Below the pieces are notes generated by a model, which saw only the letters and a list, made by a program, of their open reading frames with translations, made no database searches and was not told the origin of the DNA. A stretch of DNA of 64,000 bases from Phoronis australis (taxonomy: Eukaryota; Phoronida; Phoronidae): the NCBI GenBank assembly GCA_002633005.1, contig NMRA01000036.1, positions 338,995 to 402,994 on the forward strand, read 5' to 3'. The translations under genes were made by a program, and so were the position numbers. Within the stretch, counting starts at the first letter, position 1, and every line of letters starts with the position of its first letter. This document shows positions 23,967 to 36,000 of the stretch, in pieces.

Positions 23967-25154
23967 TACTGCTACAAAAGTGTACTGTTAATTGCAAACG
24001 ACTGTGTACTTCAATGTAGAGAAGAGCCTTAGCAAGTCAGAGGACAGAATTGTTGACAGGGCAAAAATTTGAGAAAGTTGAATGTGTTTGCTAACGGGGG
24101 GAATTGCACATTTGTTTTCGTTGCTAGTTTCGCACGGAGGGTGGGTTGTTCCGGTTGGCACCTTCTCGTGTATTTGGCATGAACTGTGACTGTTTATCGT
24201 TACTTTTTCAGAAATTACAGGTCGATATTTTAATGGCAGGTGTTACGTGTTGGTATCACTAATTAATAATGACACTCAAAAACTTGGGCTGGCATATTTC
24301 GCAGTTTTTAAAGTTTCTTTTGAAAACTAATTCACGGTTGAAACGCAATGATATTCATCTACATCGGCCGGTATTGGCGTTGGCGAAATTTGTATGGAGT
24401 TATAGGATCTAGATGCAATCTGAATTCAACGACGCACCAATTTATATCTTTTTCACGTATATCTACTTTAAAAGTGAAGTCGTACCATTACTTTACGTCG
24501 GGTCGTTCTAGAATTCGACATCACAGTCGTTCACGATATACGGTATTTTCCAGCAGGTCGACGTTTTGCTCATTTGTTAACGCGCTTTTGAATTATACGT
24601 AATTGCTTTTCGAAAACATGTGATAACTTAGTACTTCGTGTGACCGTGCACTTTAGGAAATAAATGTGAAATCACTTGGATTGGGGTTTTAAGCAGTTTT
24701 TCAACTTGGACACGTTTTCAACAACAGCGGAATTTTATTGTGACAGTTCAAATTTTACAGTTCAGGTCCGGCAAAAATCATTGGAACTGTTGTCGATGTC
24801 AAACTACTGAAAACCAAGAAAAAAGACGTATCGTATCCGGCTACCGTGTTTTGATAGATGCAACATGACTAATTACTCGGAACTCTACTATTTTGCACCT
24901 GGCGACTGGATACCCACCCTTTTCGAGAGTCAGTCCGAAAAAAATCACCCATTAAAAAGACAGCGCGATTAAAATGAACCGGTTTATTTTGTAGGGAACT
25001 TCCAGGAAAGTTATCTCTTTCGTAGACCGTTTTCCGTTGCATTGTTTTTTAATCCTGTCACAATATAATCTCATTATAAGATGCAGGAAACTGGAACTTC
25101 GTACATTTCCCGACCCATCAAGTGCACCGAATTTGCCGATGACCGACGGCTGAT
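23967..25154. other. non-coding, nothing recognised
   Basis: A 84-codon open frame at 24348 has no motif. No exon supported. Confidence 0.4.
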
Positions 25155-25340
25155 TCTGGAGCGGCACGTCCCATATAAACAGGCACTACCTTTGAAGTAC
25201 CCCTCGGGTTCATGCAGTGTTATAATTGTTAACGAGCATCAAGAAGTTCATGCATTTCTCAGTATTCTGCTTATGTGGTTTCCAGTGGAATTTTCATATT
25301 CATCTGTTGACACGAGATATGTGATCGTGCTACACCTTCC
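25155..25340 (+). repeat. dispersed repeat D, copy 1
   Basis: Resembles 35305-35470: GAGCGGCACGTCC at the start, CTACCCCTCG-like block, TATTCTxCTxATGTGG(T/A)TTCCAGT in the middle and GACACGAG/TACGAGG near the end. The parallel translations (ILLMWFPV and ILLMWIPV) reflect shared ancestry, not necessarily a protein. Confidence 0.55.
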
Positions 25341-26074
25341 TTCTAATGCATTGCACGGAGCACTAACAGCACTTACTTGACGCCGTAGAAAAATGTCTAT
25401 CGGTCAATTGACCCACAGGGCCTCAAATCCATGGTTCAATTTGAAGACGTATGACTCATGAATTTGTGTCTGCTGTTCACACAATCGTTTTTTGCATTTT
25501 TTGCATTGTTTGCATGCTTTATGTTTGCTTTTGCTTTTGTTTAATATTGTCTAGTTTTCAGTGAATACTTTTGTTAAGGGCTAATGATTGCTTATAACGC
25601 AAACCGCAATCACATGACTCCACAATTTAATCTTTATTTTCGTAAAACGTTTGACCCCCAATTGCTTACATTAAGTCAGTTGTTATGGTCATTTGTTTTG
25701 ATCGGATGTTTTGCGCTTGATACGTAATTATTCCCGCAGCAAGACAACATAAGGCGTGATTACTGATACAATTTTAATGCACCAGTTGACCCGAGGTGAG
25801 CAAACCATGATTTGTTTTCGCCAATGTCGCGGGACGTGGTCGTCCCACTCCGTGATTGCTGTCATTACATTGAGACCTTCTAAAAACGTGAACAATGCAA
25901 TCCTCAATTAAGTATTTCATTGCATTAGATCATGGTAAATTCGAAAAAAATTAAACTTGATTGACTATGTGTGTTATTTTGCGGCCAATACCGGTTATAC
26001 GGAAGTAAACCATTCATTTCAACAGTAAATTACATGTAGCCTGTAGGAAAATATAATCTGTTGCGTAAAATACG
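25341..26074. other. non-coding, nothing recognised
   Basis: No exon or repeat supported. Confidence 0.4.
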
Positions 26075-26250
26075 TATAAGAGCTTGAAAAAGTCTTTATC
26101 CATCAAACAAAGAAGTTTTCAACAAATACTCTTCACTTACCAAGCGGTAGTATTGGAGAAACCAGTGTCAATCAAACACAGACCACAACAAATACACGGG
26201 AATATGGCGACTGGAATAATCTACGCTACTGGCGATCTTCGCGGCAAAAT
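26075..26250 (+). repeat. dispersed repeat E, copy 1
   Basis: Parallels 35735-35905, with GAGAAACCA(G/C)TG, CAAxCAAAC(A/C)CAG, ACACG(G/C) and AxATGGCGA(C/G)(T/C)GGAA in the same order and spacing. Confidence 0.55.
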
Positions 26251-26474
26251 AAGTACCAGTCCCCCGTTCTTTCTATGGGCCTGTGCGTAAAAGTTATGAT
26301 ATGGGATGAGTAAAAATTGACAAGAACTAATCTAGAATTGCTTTTGCTTTACCTTTTCCTACTATTTCCCTCGCAACTTCTGCTTTATCAACACGCTTCC
26401 CATGCCCTTACATTTGAAACAGCCTGAAAATCGAACTTGAATTCATTACTGGTTCAATTATTTGTAATTTAAAG

Positions 26475-26476
<2 letters not shown>

Positions 26477-26528
<52 letters not shown>
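26477..26528. repeat. microsatellite (AT)n
   Basis: About 50 bp of uninterrupted AT dinucleotides. Confidence 0.95.
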
Positions 26529-26531
<3 letters not shown>

Positions 26532-26579
26532 ACCACTAGATGATGGTGTGAGTTTTTAAAGAAAACTATGTTTATTTGA

Positions 26580-26885
26580 ATTATTTTGCTTGTTTCGTTT
26601 ATGTTATGACCAAAAATGTTAATATGTGCCTCTTATAATGCTGGAGGCAGCTATTTCATCAATATATAATGTCACAACTTAAACGAAGTTTGTATTTCAA
26701 AATTTTGCCATTTTCCACCAAATTCACTGGCAATGAAAAAGATGTGCTACTTCAAATTTGAAAAGTACAGCTATATGAACGAGGTGGAAAATGTCAAAAT
26801 AAGTTTATAGGTGAAAGTACTTACGAAACCTAAGCTCCTACAGCTCAGGGCCCACAGACTGTTACTGACTGGGCTGCAAAGATAT
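26580..26885 (+). repeat. dispersed repeat H, copy 1
   Basis: Aligns with 48245-48540 over about 300 bp: TTTGCTTGTTT, AATGC(T/C)GGAG(G/A)CA, TTTCATCAA/TTATCAATAA, TATGA(A/G)(C/T)GAG(G/A)TGGAAAA and GCTCCT(A/G)CAGCTCAGGG. A third partial copy lies near 51405-51470. Confidence 0.65.
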
Positions 26886-29382
26886 TGACGCGACCTAGGC
26901 TGACGAGATACTTGTCATGTGTAATACCCGTAATAATTCCTGTCACGGACAGAATCATTGGGGATATGATGGTGCATTAATCCCCTTCCAAGACCATCCC
27001 CGTGACAGCAGAAGGCGTAGAACTCCATGGCTGACGTTGCCTGTAAGCATCTGATTGAACAACACTCGGACACGGCTCTTGTTGTGACTTTTAGCAGCAT
27101 GGCCATATGCAATTCCAAGAACGGGTAATTTTATTAGATTTGTAAATTTCCGTACTTAAATACGGCGAGTTGATCTTTTCAATTATGCGTGAAATTTATT
27201 CAGAATCTGACAGAAGCATTGGAAACCGCTACTGTTGGTGTCTTGTTGACATATCATTGTCGTGAGGAAGTTGACATAAACAATGACCCAAGAAATGAAC
27301 CCTGTGACTGAGTCAGTCAGTAATATGTAGCGAGAGGACAGTTTAGAAATACAACAGCACACAGGGCTAATACTAAGTTCACATGAGTGGCGAAAATTCT
27401 ACCACTTGCACTGTTTTGTTACCTCACCACCCCATCACGATGCAAACAAATGTCTCTTGTTCCTGTGCATGCGTGTCCTTTGAAGTAAACGGCCTTAGAT
27501 AACGAAAGCGACAGTAATTTTGTGAAAACTCAAAACTTCACCAAAGCGTTTTTGCAGTCAGCTAAAATGCTGGCGAAAATGTTAGCGTTTTCGCCAGAAT
27601 GTGAACCGGGTACAAGATAAACGCCAATAGACTACGTGTTACACGAACCCGTTAACAACTGACACCCTAGAACTCCATACGTCACGTCACTCGGTAAATC
27701 CAATAACAAGCCAGCAGGTAATTAGTATTATTCGTAGTAAAAAATAAAGCCGTTGTCGAACAATAACGGAAAGACGTGGGTAAGACAGTTATCAATAATC
27801 GTTCCACGAAAAACCGTGCTTGCCAACGCTTACCGTATATGGGCGTATTTACGCCCATTCGCCTTTACGAAAAGCTGCGCCTACATTTCAGAAAAACGAA
27901 GTGTTCTTTAAAATAACATGCGAGTAAAGCTGACTTATATTCAAAATGAGAGATGCGGACGTGCTTTCACTTTAACAACCAACAAGTCTCTGATTCGACA
28001 AAAAACATCACAAACACCCAGTTTAAGAGAAACATACCTGCGCCTATCGGTGCATGGTGTTTTGGCGCATGAACAAAGCACTTGTAAAAACGCATTACTT
28101 CAGATACAGGTGCATGAGATTAAATTCCTACATATACGGTAACAGATACTGACAGTACAGTACAGCGTACATCGTAGAGAACATGTCCCCACTAGCAGAG
28201 CGCAATGCGTTCCGTGGACCACGTTTCTAGCGAGAAAGGCGATATTACGTAAGACGACGCAAAATCACGCGAGTGAGAGGCGAATGTGTCGCCAGTACGC
28301 TCGAAACCCTACTTAAGCAACCTGGCAAATTGGCGTTCACTGAAGTGATTTGTCGGTGAATTTAGGATGTTGAATTATGGAATGGATGTCGTGAGTTAGG
28401 TAGCACTGAACAGTTAGGCTGCAGCAACGGGCATTTTCCAGTCCCTAGAATTGAAATAAAGAGGGGGGGGGGGTCAGGCTTAGCGGCTGTTTTGGGGAAT
28501 GCGTTGAAAATAATTTCAAAGAAACTGACTTGATTGTGCTTTTGAACTCAGCCTGAATAAGAAAAGCCAAATTTTTAGCGTGACCTACTTTGATGCAAAA
28601 TGGTAGTTGCAGTTTGCTTTTAACCCCTGTCTGAGAAACCGGGTGCGATTTCAGGTAGCTGTCAAACAGTTCAAAATTGCCAAGCGAGCATCTGTTAGGG
28701 GGCATACTATGACCATATTTTTAAAACTTTAAGAGAACGAGCATTTTGAATCTGTAGTCACATTCTTCTAGCACGGAGAAGTGGTAATTTTGTGGAGAAA
28801 ACCGCCAAATTTGTTTTTTTCGGTTCTGTTTTTCAAGACTGAGATTTTTTTCGATGTGAATTAATCGATTAAAAATCGGTATTATGCCTAAGTTTCAGTT
28901 ATCATGATTGTTAATAAGGACGTGAGGAAAGGACTCACCTCCACTTAGGTGTGTGTCGGCAGTCAAAACCCTGTAATAACTGTAGTGTACCTTATGGGAT
29001 AGAATTGATCGTTTCCTTTCCCTAAGCGAAGACTACTCACCGGAGGTGTATAATTAATACCTTGAGTCATCGGAGCTCAGCCATGAAAGACAATACAAGG
29101 GTCACTGGGTGCTGAAATAGAAAAACCAAAGTCACTCAAAAGTATAGATAGGATCAATACGTATGAAAGGGGACCCATAGAAAAAAAACAATAGGATAAT
29201 ATATCCTCTTGAATAAACTGATACCCAACAGAATAAAAGTACTATGAGAGAATAAAGAAAAAGAAATTCGTACTCTGAAAACATCAAGGAAGAGAATAGT
29301 AATAATTGAACAATATATTCGTAAACCATGAGGGGTTAATTATAGAAAGGCTCGTTCATGCGAGCGAGCATTTTGGTGAGAA
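26886..29382. other. non-coding; small palindrome and worn repeat
   Basis: 27839-27858 (ATGGGCGTA-TT-TACGCCCAT) is a perfect 20-base inverted repeat. 28200-28270 resembles repeat family 1 (TTTCTAGCGAGAAA). No exon supported; an 86-codon minus-strand frame at 28445 has no motif. Confidence 0.4.
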
Positions 29383-29453
29383 GTTCCGGAATGGTAGAGT
29401 GGTTAATACGATTCAGAAAATTTTGTAAAACCGGCGACTTCTATCCAGCATTG
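29383..29453 (+). other. tRNA-like sequence, probably SINE debris
   Basis: TGGTAGAGTGGTTAA resembles a tRNA A box, and about 44 bases later CGACTTCTATCC loosely resembles a B box. No convincing acceptor or anticodon stem pairing was found, so it is not a functional tRNA. Confidence 0.2.
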
Positions 29454-30399
29454 AACATTGCTGCAAACGTACGGTAAATGACAATGGAATATATTCATTT
29501 TAAATATTTGAACCATTTGTTCATATTAGTAGCAATACTCAACGGCGCAGGTAGTTTTTCACCTCAAGCAAGGATTGTGAACCTTACCATCCAAGAGAAC
29601 TTTATTGCGTACCAGAACGAAAACAAAATTAACTATCGGAAAGCCATATTCGGCCTGACACAGATTAGTTAATAATGGTATATTTTTCACTGTATTTCGT
29701 CAATGTGCTATGCAGGACATTTGTCACAACACTCCATGTCTTTCAATTTCTAACCCGTCATGCCTTTTTTGGTAAGCTGTTTTATTCAAGTCTCGTAATT
29801 ATAATGTCACCCTTAATCCTTATACTGGCCCAATGTCCATTTTCTTATTTTGACACAGCATTTCATCGGGGTATAAAGCATTAACTGATGAGTGGAGGAG
29901 GGGGCGAGAGGGGTGATAGGTCCGCATAAAAAGCATCAATACGACGATGCCTGTTTCATGTGAACGTGCGTAGACTTTTCTCTATTCTCCAATGTCATAT
30001 ATGGGTAATTTGGTGTTTTCTAAGGCTACTAAAACTACCCATGAACGACGTGTGGCTACACTTTGGGGTTAAATATTCACTCCATAGGTGGCGAAGCACT
30101 GAAAAAATGCCCCCTATAGTGCGCTGTGCAAGCTTACAGCACCACAAACTGTCGTATGGGTTGTGTTCTCGATAATGATCGTTATGTTGCTTTGGTGCAG
30201 TCTTCGTTCAACCCTAAACGTATGACGAAGGCGGCTCTCCGTGGCTGTTCTAATTACAAAACTATAAGAATGACGCATGGAGCCTCTTCCACGTAAATTC
30301 ACGCTGGTGATACGATTATCGCAGTTGGAGATTTAATGTAAGGTAGTACCTTCCCGCAATTCATGTCGTTTTGATATCTTCTAGCTATTTAAAATTAAG
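29454..30399. other. non-coding, nothing recognised
   Basis: Only short open frames without motifs. Confidence 0.4.
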
Positions 30400-30720
30400 C
30401 GATGTGCGAAATATAACATTAGAACAATTAAAAACATTGATCGGATAATTAAAATCCCCAATCCCATTCCTGGAGCGACGAGGTTAGCGCTCATAAATTA
30501 CGCATACGTGCGCGCAAGCGAGAATGCGACGAGAGGTGTTGCAGCGCATTTTTAAATGCGTTCCATTAAAATCGTTCGTATAATAAAAAGATGTTTCCAC
30601 CCACTATGTTCACATTTTACATCCATACAGGCCACTGGATAGACAGCCCAATTGTTTGGACATTGAACTATTCAAACCAAGTAAGTGGAGTACATGAGAT
30701 ACTTGACTACTTAAGTGTTG
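30400..30720 (+). repeat. dispersed repeat C, copy 2
   Basis: Counterpart of 6440-6720. The clearest shared block is CACTGGATAGAC, then ATTGTTTGGACAT, then AAGTAAGT. Confidence 0.55.
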
Positions 30721-32064
30721 TTTGAAAACTGTTGCATCTCTTGCATCGTCTTTGAAACAAAAACATCTGTAGCGTACGTTTTGACGTTTTAGATTGTGCT
30801 TTTGTGAAATTTTCGTCATGAGAAATTGATTCATTTCAAAAAAAACCTACTAAGTGTGTAAAAAGCAAACAGATGTATATAACTTAGAATCACAGTGATC
30901 CGATCACGACAAACCATAATTTGCCCCAATACTTGATCAATCACTCAGAGCAATATAAGGGTCCCGTCACTCTAAGATAAATACCAGTACGATCTCGAAA
31001 ACAGAAAAAAACGAGTAGAAACCAACAACACGTCATTTGCCGTGTTACCTGGTAATATTTTGATTAAACGTTTTAAGTGAAAAACCGGGTAACTCAGCAA
31101 AAAACAAATGTACGCCAGTGTACCGACGTAGCCCGGCGGCGTTTCTTGTGTCTAATGGAAAATTAGATGAATCTCGCATGATCGGTAACGACCAGTTTCC
31201 TCCTGTCGAACCCAACATCTTACGCAGGCTCACCTCCTAAGGCAGAAGAAGGCACATGATCCCTTCCGAACCATCCCGGCTTTCGTCTGTTTACTTCCTG
31301 TCCTACTTTGAGCGTATACTCGAATGGGCCTGGCAAGTTCGTGGCGACCTGGGATTTTTACCAGGTAACCGTTTACTCCCGTCCTGTTTTATGAAGACTA
31401 GAATAGACTATGCTGCACTAGGCTGGTCCGGACTGAATAGAAGAGAATGAAATAGAATAGATTATAAAATAGTAGAATACAAAAAATAGGATAGACCTAG
31501 ATTAGAACATAACAGAATAGATCATTAAGGCCTGTCATGTCAAACCTGTTCTTTGATCACCCGAGCCCCCTCTTATAGCATCTTGATGAAACGGAATTGA
31601 TAGGGGCCGTGCAAAACGGGCAACTCTGGTGGGGTACTTACTCAGCAATTTATTTCAGTTTTCGATATCGCGCTGAGAAAAACAGAGTAGAGTATTTAGC
31701 AATGTATTATTTAAGTAATTATTACTCTTATTATTTTGTGTTACATATTATGTCTATTATTATTATATTATATAGTTATTATCATTGTTATGGGATGAAG
31801 AAAAGCGTTAATCTCCTATCATTCCTCATGATCTTTTAGGGAGGACAGGACAATCATAACAATGAATCAAGCACTACTACTTTACACAATTGTCACAGAA
31901 ACCTCTTTATTGAAAGGAATTTGTGTGCATTCGAACACGGATACATTTGTTTCATTCCAACACAGTATGCAATTTCCCTTAATTTAAATTTTAGACTTGC
32001 AATATGCTAATTTTTATAATTATTTTCCCAGTACACTATGGTTATATTAAAACATTACGCGTTT
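30721..32064. other. non-coding; AT-rich tract
   Basis: 31435-31540 is rich in degenerate AATAGA/TAGAA units. A minus-strand frame at 31045-31233 has no recognisable motif. Confidence 0.4.
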
Positions 32065-32145
32065 CCGAGGAAACGTAAAGGACCACTCATTGTTGTCGGC
32101 ACGTTAATTCATAACCAGGCAGAACCGCCCAGTATTATGTAATAG
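32065..32145 (+). repeat. dispersed repeat F, copy 2 (5' half)
   Basis: Parallels the first half of 8540-8680: GAGGAAACGTAAAG, TTGTCGGCACGTT(A/G)AT, ATAACCAG, and TATTATGTAATAG. Confidence 0.5.
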
Positions 32146-34039
32146 GGGACTTGCACAATCATTTTCGCAATTAGGTTCGTGAAGAGCTCAGGTAGTTCCG
32201 GGCACCTCCTTCACACGGAATTTCTATGGGCTGTGATTATTTATCACTGCTTTTTGCAAATTCCAAGTCGAAATGCTAACAGTTGTCGACAGCAGGAACC
32301 CGTTTCATGAAACTTTTAGGTCTTAATGTAGACCGAAATCTTATTTAATTACGTTTCAAAATTTTTTATGACCAAAATTGAGACCAAAACAGGTCTAAGC
32401 TGAGACCGTGGAAAGACAGCCTGCTACGGAGTAGGCTTAAAATCGGATTTTTGGTCTAAATGACTAAAATATAAAAATGTCACCAATGCAAACTGTTAAG
32501 GAAAAACGTTTGATGGTATTTTCCTCAATGTTTTACAATTTAATGGCCCTAAACAATGTTAGATTGAAAACCGTCGACTTTTGATTCTAAAACCGACAAA
32601 GCACGGTTGAGAAAACGCAATGCAACTTAATAGTCACGTTCCAGCCTCCAGCGAGCAGTTGGCAACACTTAAGCCGAAAATACATTTGAGCTCCCGACTA
32701 TTGAATTTCTTATTTTGAGTCATGTAAGTTAACTAGCCTGATAGGTGTCGCGTCAGTGCTGCCCATTTACTACTTACCACCTGTCTATTTACAAAACTTA
32801 ATTTGCTCGTTTCACAAATAACCTGTATGTTTGTTGATTTTGTCTATACTGAGCCTTTTAGCTGTCCATAAAATACCACCGGAAGCTTACCACGTCAGTT
32901 CGTAGTACTGAAATTCGACCTCACCGGCAGTTAACACTGAAATAGGAATGTGGTACTTTCAAAAGTTGGCGTTTTTGCACACACACAGCAGGGTCTACAT
33001 GTACGTTAGACAGTGGCCGCAGTCTCTACTGGCACCTCCGGCTTCTGATGCAAAAAAACTAATTCGGACTGGCCGGACGCCCGTGTGAGTGCATGCCAAT
33101 TCAGTGTTTGCTGACAGAAAGCTGTTGTGTAGTCAGATGTTACGGGAATCTTCATTCAGACTTAAATTTTTCAAATCATTGTACCTTTTCCGTGTACGGT
33201 TCTGTGGAAGAGGAACCTGGCTTAGCGGTCCCCGACGCGTAAATTGATTTGTAATGTCGCGGCTAATTCACCAAAATATTCGAGCCACTGGGTTATAACG
33301 AGCGTTTTGTATTTAGAACTGAAAAATTCACAAGTCTAAAAATAATACAGGCAGCTATGCTCTCCTGTCTGTATTTCAAGGAAGAATAATTCTAATTTAC
33401 CACTGAACAGACTCCCGCGACCGACCTCGGTAGGTTGGTCCGAACTTTGTAGGCTACCTACGGTACGTTCAAAATGTCTTTAATCCGTAACAACTTATTT
33501 GTTTAAGAACTCAATGTATTTGTGAGGGTTTTACATCGAATTTTGGTGATTAATTGGTGTGAAACGACGAATTCAAGCGATAAGCTGACACTAGTAAGCG
33601 TTTTGTTAGTGAACTGCTGGGCAGACTGTGTGAGAACCTGTGACGTCACTGGTTAATTTCAGCACCCTCATCTGCCGTCTGGGGTCAGGTAAAACTTGCT
33701 TTTTTCGAGTGAAAGTACTCGATCTAAATTGATACAAAATATAATATTTTTGGCGGTATTCTCCTTTAAGACGGTAACAAAAACTAATTAAATCGGGTGG
33801 CAGATACGAAAAAAAAAAAACTGTAAAATAAGCCAGAGTAATAGATTAGAAAAAAACAAGCGAAAGCTTGTAAACTGTAACTTTTTGCACAAATTAAGTT
33901 AGAAATAAGCAGTAGGGAGGAACCGGTTGCTAAAATGAATGTGCAAATAAAATGTGATATAATAAAATGAATATACAACAAATCAAATGGCTAATAGACA
34001 ATAGTTGAATAGCTGAATTAGAATTGGAAACTGAATAAC
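32146..34039. other. non-coding; short repeat
   Basis: 33765-33805 carries the second copy of the block at 1490-1550. No exon supported. Confidence 0.4.
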
Positions 34040-35115
34040 AAAAAAATAACGTCTACGCAAAATATGTAGGAGCCTAACAAAATGGCAGAGAGTAGCTGAG
34101 ATAGACTGGCAAAAATAATCAAGGTTAAACTAAACTATTGTAATACCATTATAAGCAATCTATACAAGGAAAGTGGTAGGGGAAAAGAAGGGGCGTGCCT
34201 AAAGTGCAAGCAATATTGACACATGTGAAGGGGCGGGGAGGTGCAAGCAATGCTAACACCTATGGGGGGTTGAGAATGTGCAGGCAATACTGGCACCTAG
34301 TGAGGAATGACAAAGAGTGAGGAAGATTTGGAAAGGAAGCAATAAATGATGATTGACAGAGGCGGAAAATGAGTTTAAGGGAAGACTGTGTCGGACTTTC
34401 ATCGGCATCTGGGTTGGAAGACTGGTTCCGGGATGCCGAGGGCAACGGCGGAAGTGGCGGCGCAGATGCGGAAACTGTGAGATTTGAAATGGTTGGGGTC
34501 GAATGAAGCAGATATGACGGAGTTGGGTGTCTGGCTGCAAAAGGAACGAATGACTGGTGAGGAATCTGCGAGGTGGAAAAGGGGTCCAGGGGAATGGTTG
34601 GATAAGTTAACACAGGTCCTGAGGTGTGTGACGGGACATTGGAAAGACTGATAGGAAGGAATGCGAAGGCTTACTGAGGACGAATTGTGGTGTTTGAAAT
34701 TAGAGAAAGCAACAGTCATCTATGAGGACTGATGGCGGGTGCGTCAGTAGAAGAATTTGACAGCAGAGTGCTAAAGAGTGAGTTATTAAAGGTCGGAAGA
34801 CAGGGAAGCTACCGTGAATTCACCGATACGCAAGAAGGCGTGGAATACTGAAAAAAGTGGCCTTGAAGAGGTATTGTAAAGCGATATTGTAAAAGGAGTG
34901 AATGGACGAAGACTGAGACAGAGTCAATAAGAGAGGTGATGATGTTATAGGTGATGGGTAGACGAGTGTTTGAAGATGGGCATTCTTTGGATACTCCGCG
35001 GAAGAGTTTACGGATGTAAAATGAAGAGGTAGGATCCGGGAGGGAGTTGGGAGGCTGATGGCATATATGTAGTAGCGGATTTGAAACCATGGGAGAAAAG
35101 GTGGGCGATGTAGGA
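34040..35115 (+). other. purine-biased block with minus-strand open frames
   Basis: For about 1 kb the plus strand is strikingly rich in A and G and poor in C. The minus strand is therefore Ser/Pro/Leu/Phe-rich and has several open frames of 95-117 codons, which are likely composition artefacts. One plus-strand stretch (34500-34650) reads protein-like with WLQKERMTGEESARWKRGP but has stops on both sides. No family recognised; perhaps a decayed retroelement or processed pseudogene. Confidence 0.4.
34203..34306 (+). repeat. three degenerate tandem units of about 37 bp
   Basis: GTGCAAGCAATATTGACAC, GTGCAAGCAATGCTAACAC and GTGCAGGCAATACTGGCAC occur in succession with G-rich spacers, inside the purine-biased block. 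Confidence 0.75.
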
Positions 35116-35304
35116 AGAAAGGGTGTCGACAAACACAGGGAAAGGGGTATTTATGGAACAAAAATTGAAAAAACTTCCCACGCTGTTTTTAATTACCTAA
35201 AATTACGTAACAAGACGTGCAAAAATTAATTCTAAATAAACTTCTCATTCTGTGAAGTGCGCCCTGCAGCGAGATGGAATGTGACGGAAGTCAAGCGTCG
35301 GGGT

Positions 35305-35470
35305 GAGCGGCACGTCCGATACATACTTGGGTTCTTCACAATTGAACTACCCCTCGAGTATGACCATACATTTATTGGTATTCTTCTGATGTGGATTCCA
35401 GTACAGTCTTCATATCTTTCTACTAATACGAGGTGCTCGCAACCGCTAAACAACACCACGCGGTACACAA
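35305..35470 (+). repeat. dispersed repeat D, copy 2
   Basis: Counterpart of 25155-25340; see the landmarks given there. Confidence 0.55.
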
Positions 35471-35734
35471 TCAGTAGGCCTACTAAGCTTGTAGTTGTGT
35501 CGCTATAGCTGTAAACATCCACGTATTACTTTGATTCTTTAAAATATACGGAACAAAGGTTGAAAATACCAAGTAAGTGCCTCTTACCTCAAGGTTATAG
35601 TAAATTCGACGAAAAATGCATGTCATGTTTTACCGCTGAATGCTGGGAACACGGCAGAAAAATTGTGTTTCAGCAGCAACACATGTTCATTACGAATACA
35701 TAATGTTGCTTAAAATACGAGTAAACGTTTCAAA

Positions 35735-36000
35735 AAGACTTAATTAATTAAATAAACTAGTGTTCAACATATACCAGTAACATGCTATTGGGTAATATAC
35801 ATGTACGAGAAACCACTGACAAACAAACCCAGCCCATAGTAAACACGCAGGAAGATGGCGAGCGGAACGACCCACGCTAGAAGCGATACAGGCGACGAAG
35901 TCACTGTGCAGGTCCCCAACTGGGTCTAAGACACGAACATCTCGGGACATGTTTCCGCTGGAAGTTTCACGCATGTTTAAATAAGGAGATTGAGTGCACA
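35735..36000 (+). repeat. dispersed repeat E copy 2 joined to repeat F 3' half
   Basis: 35735-35905 matches 26075-26250, and 35937-35985 (ATCTCGGGACATGTTTC, GGAAGTTTCACGCATG) matches the second half of 8540-8680. E and F are next to each other here, so they may be parts of one longer element. Confidence 0.5.

Noticed and set aside
31045-31233. 62-codon minus-strand frame with reasonable composition
   Set aside because: Too short, no family recognised, no splice partner.
34253-35161. Several minus-strand open frames of 95-117 codons
   Set aside because: Ser/Pro/Phe/Leu-rich products of the purine/pyrimidine strand bias, overlapping in more than one frame.
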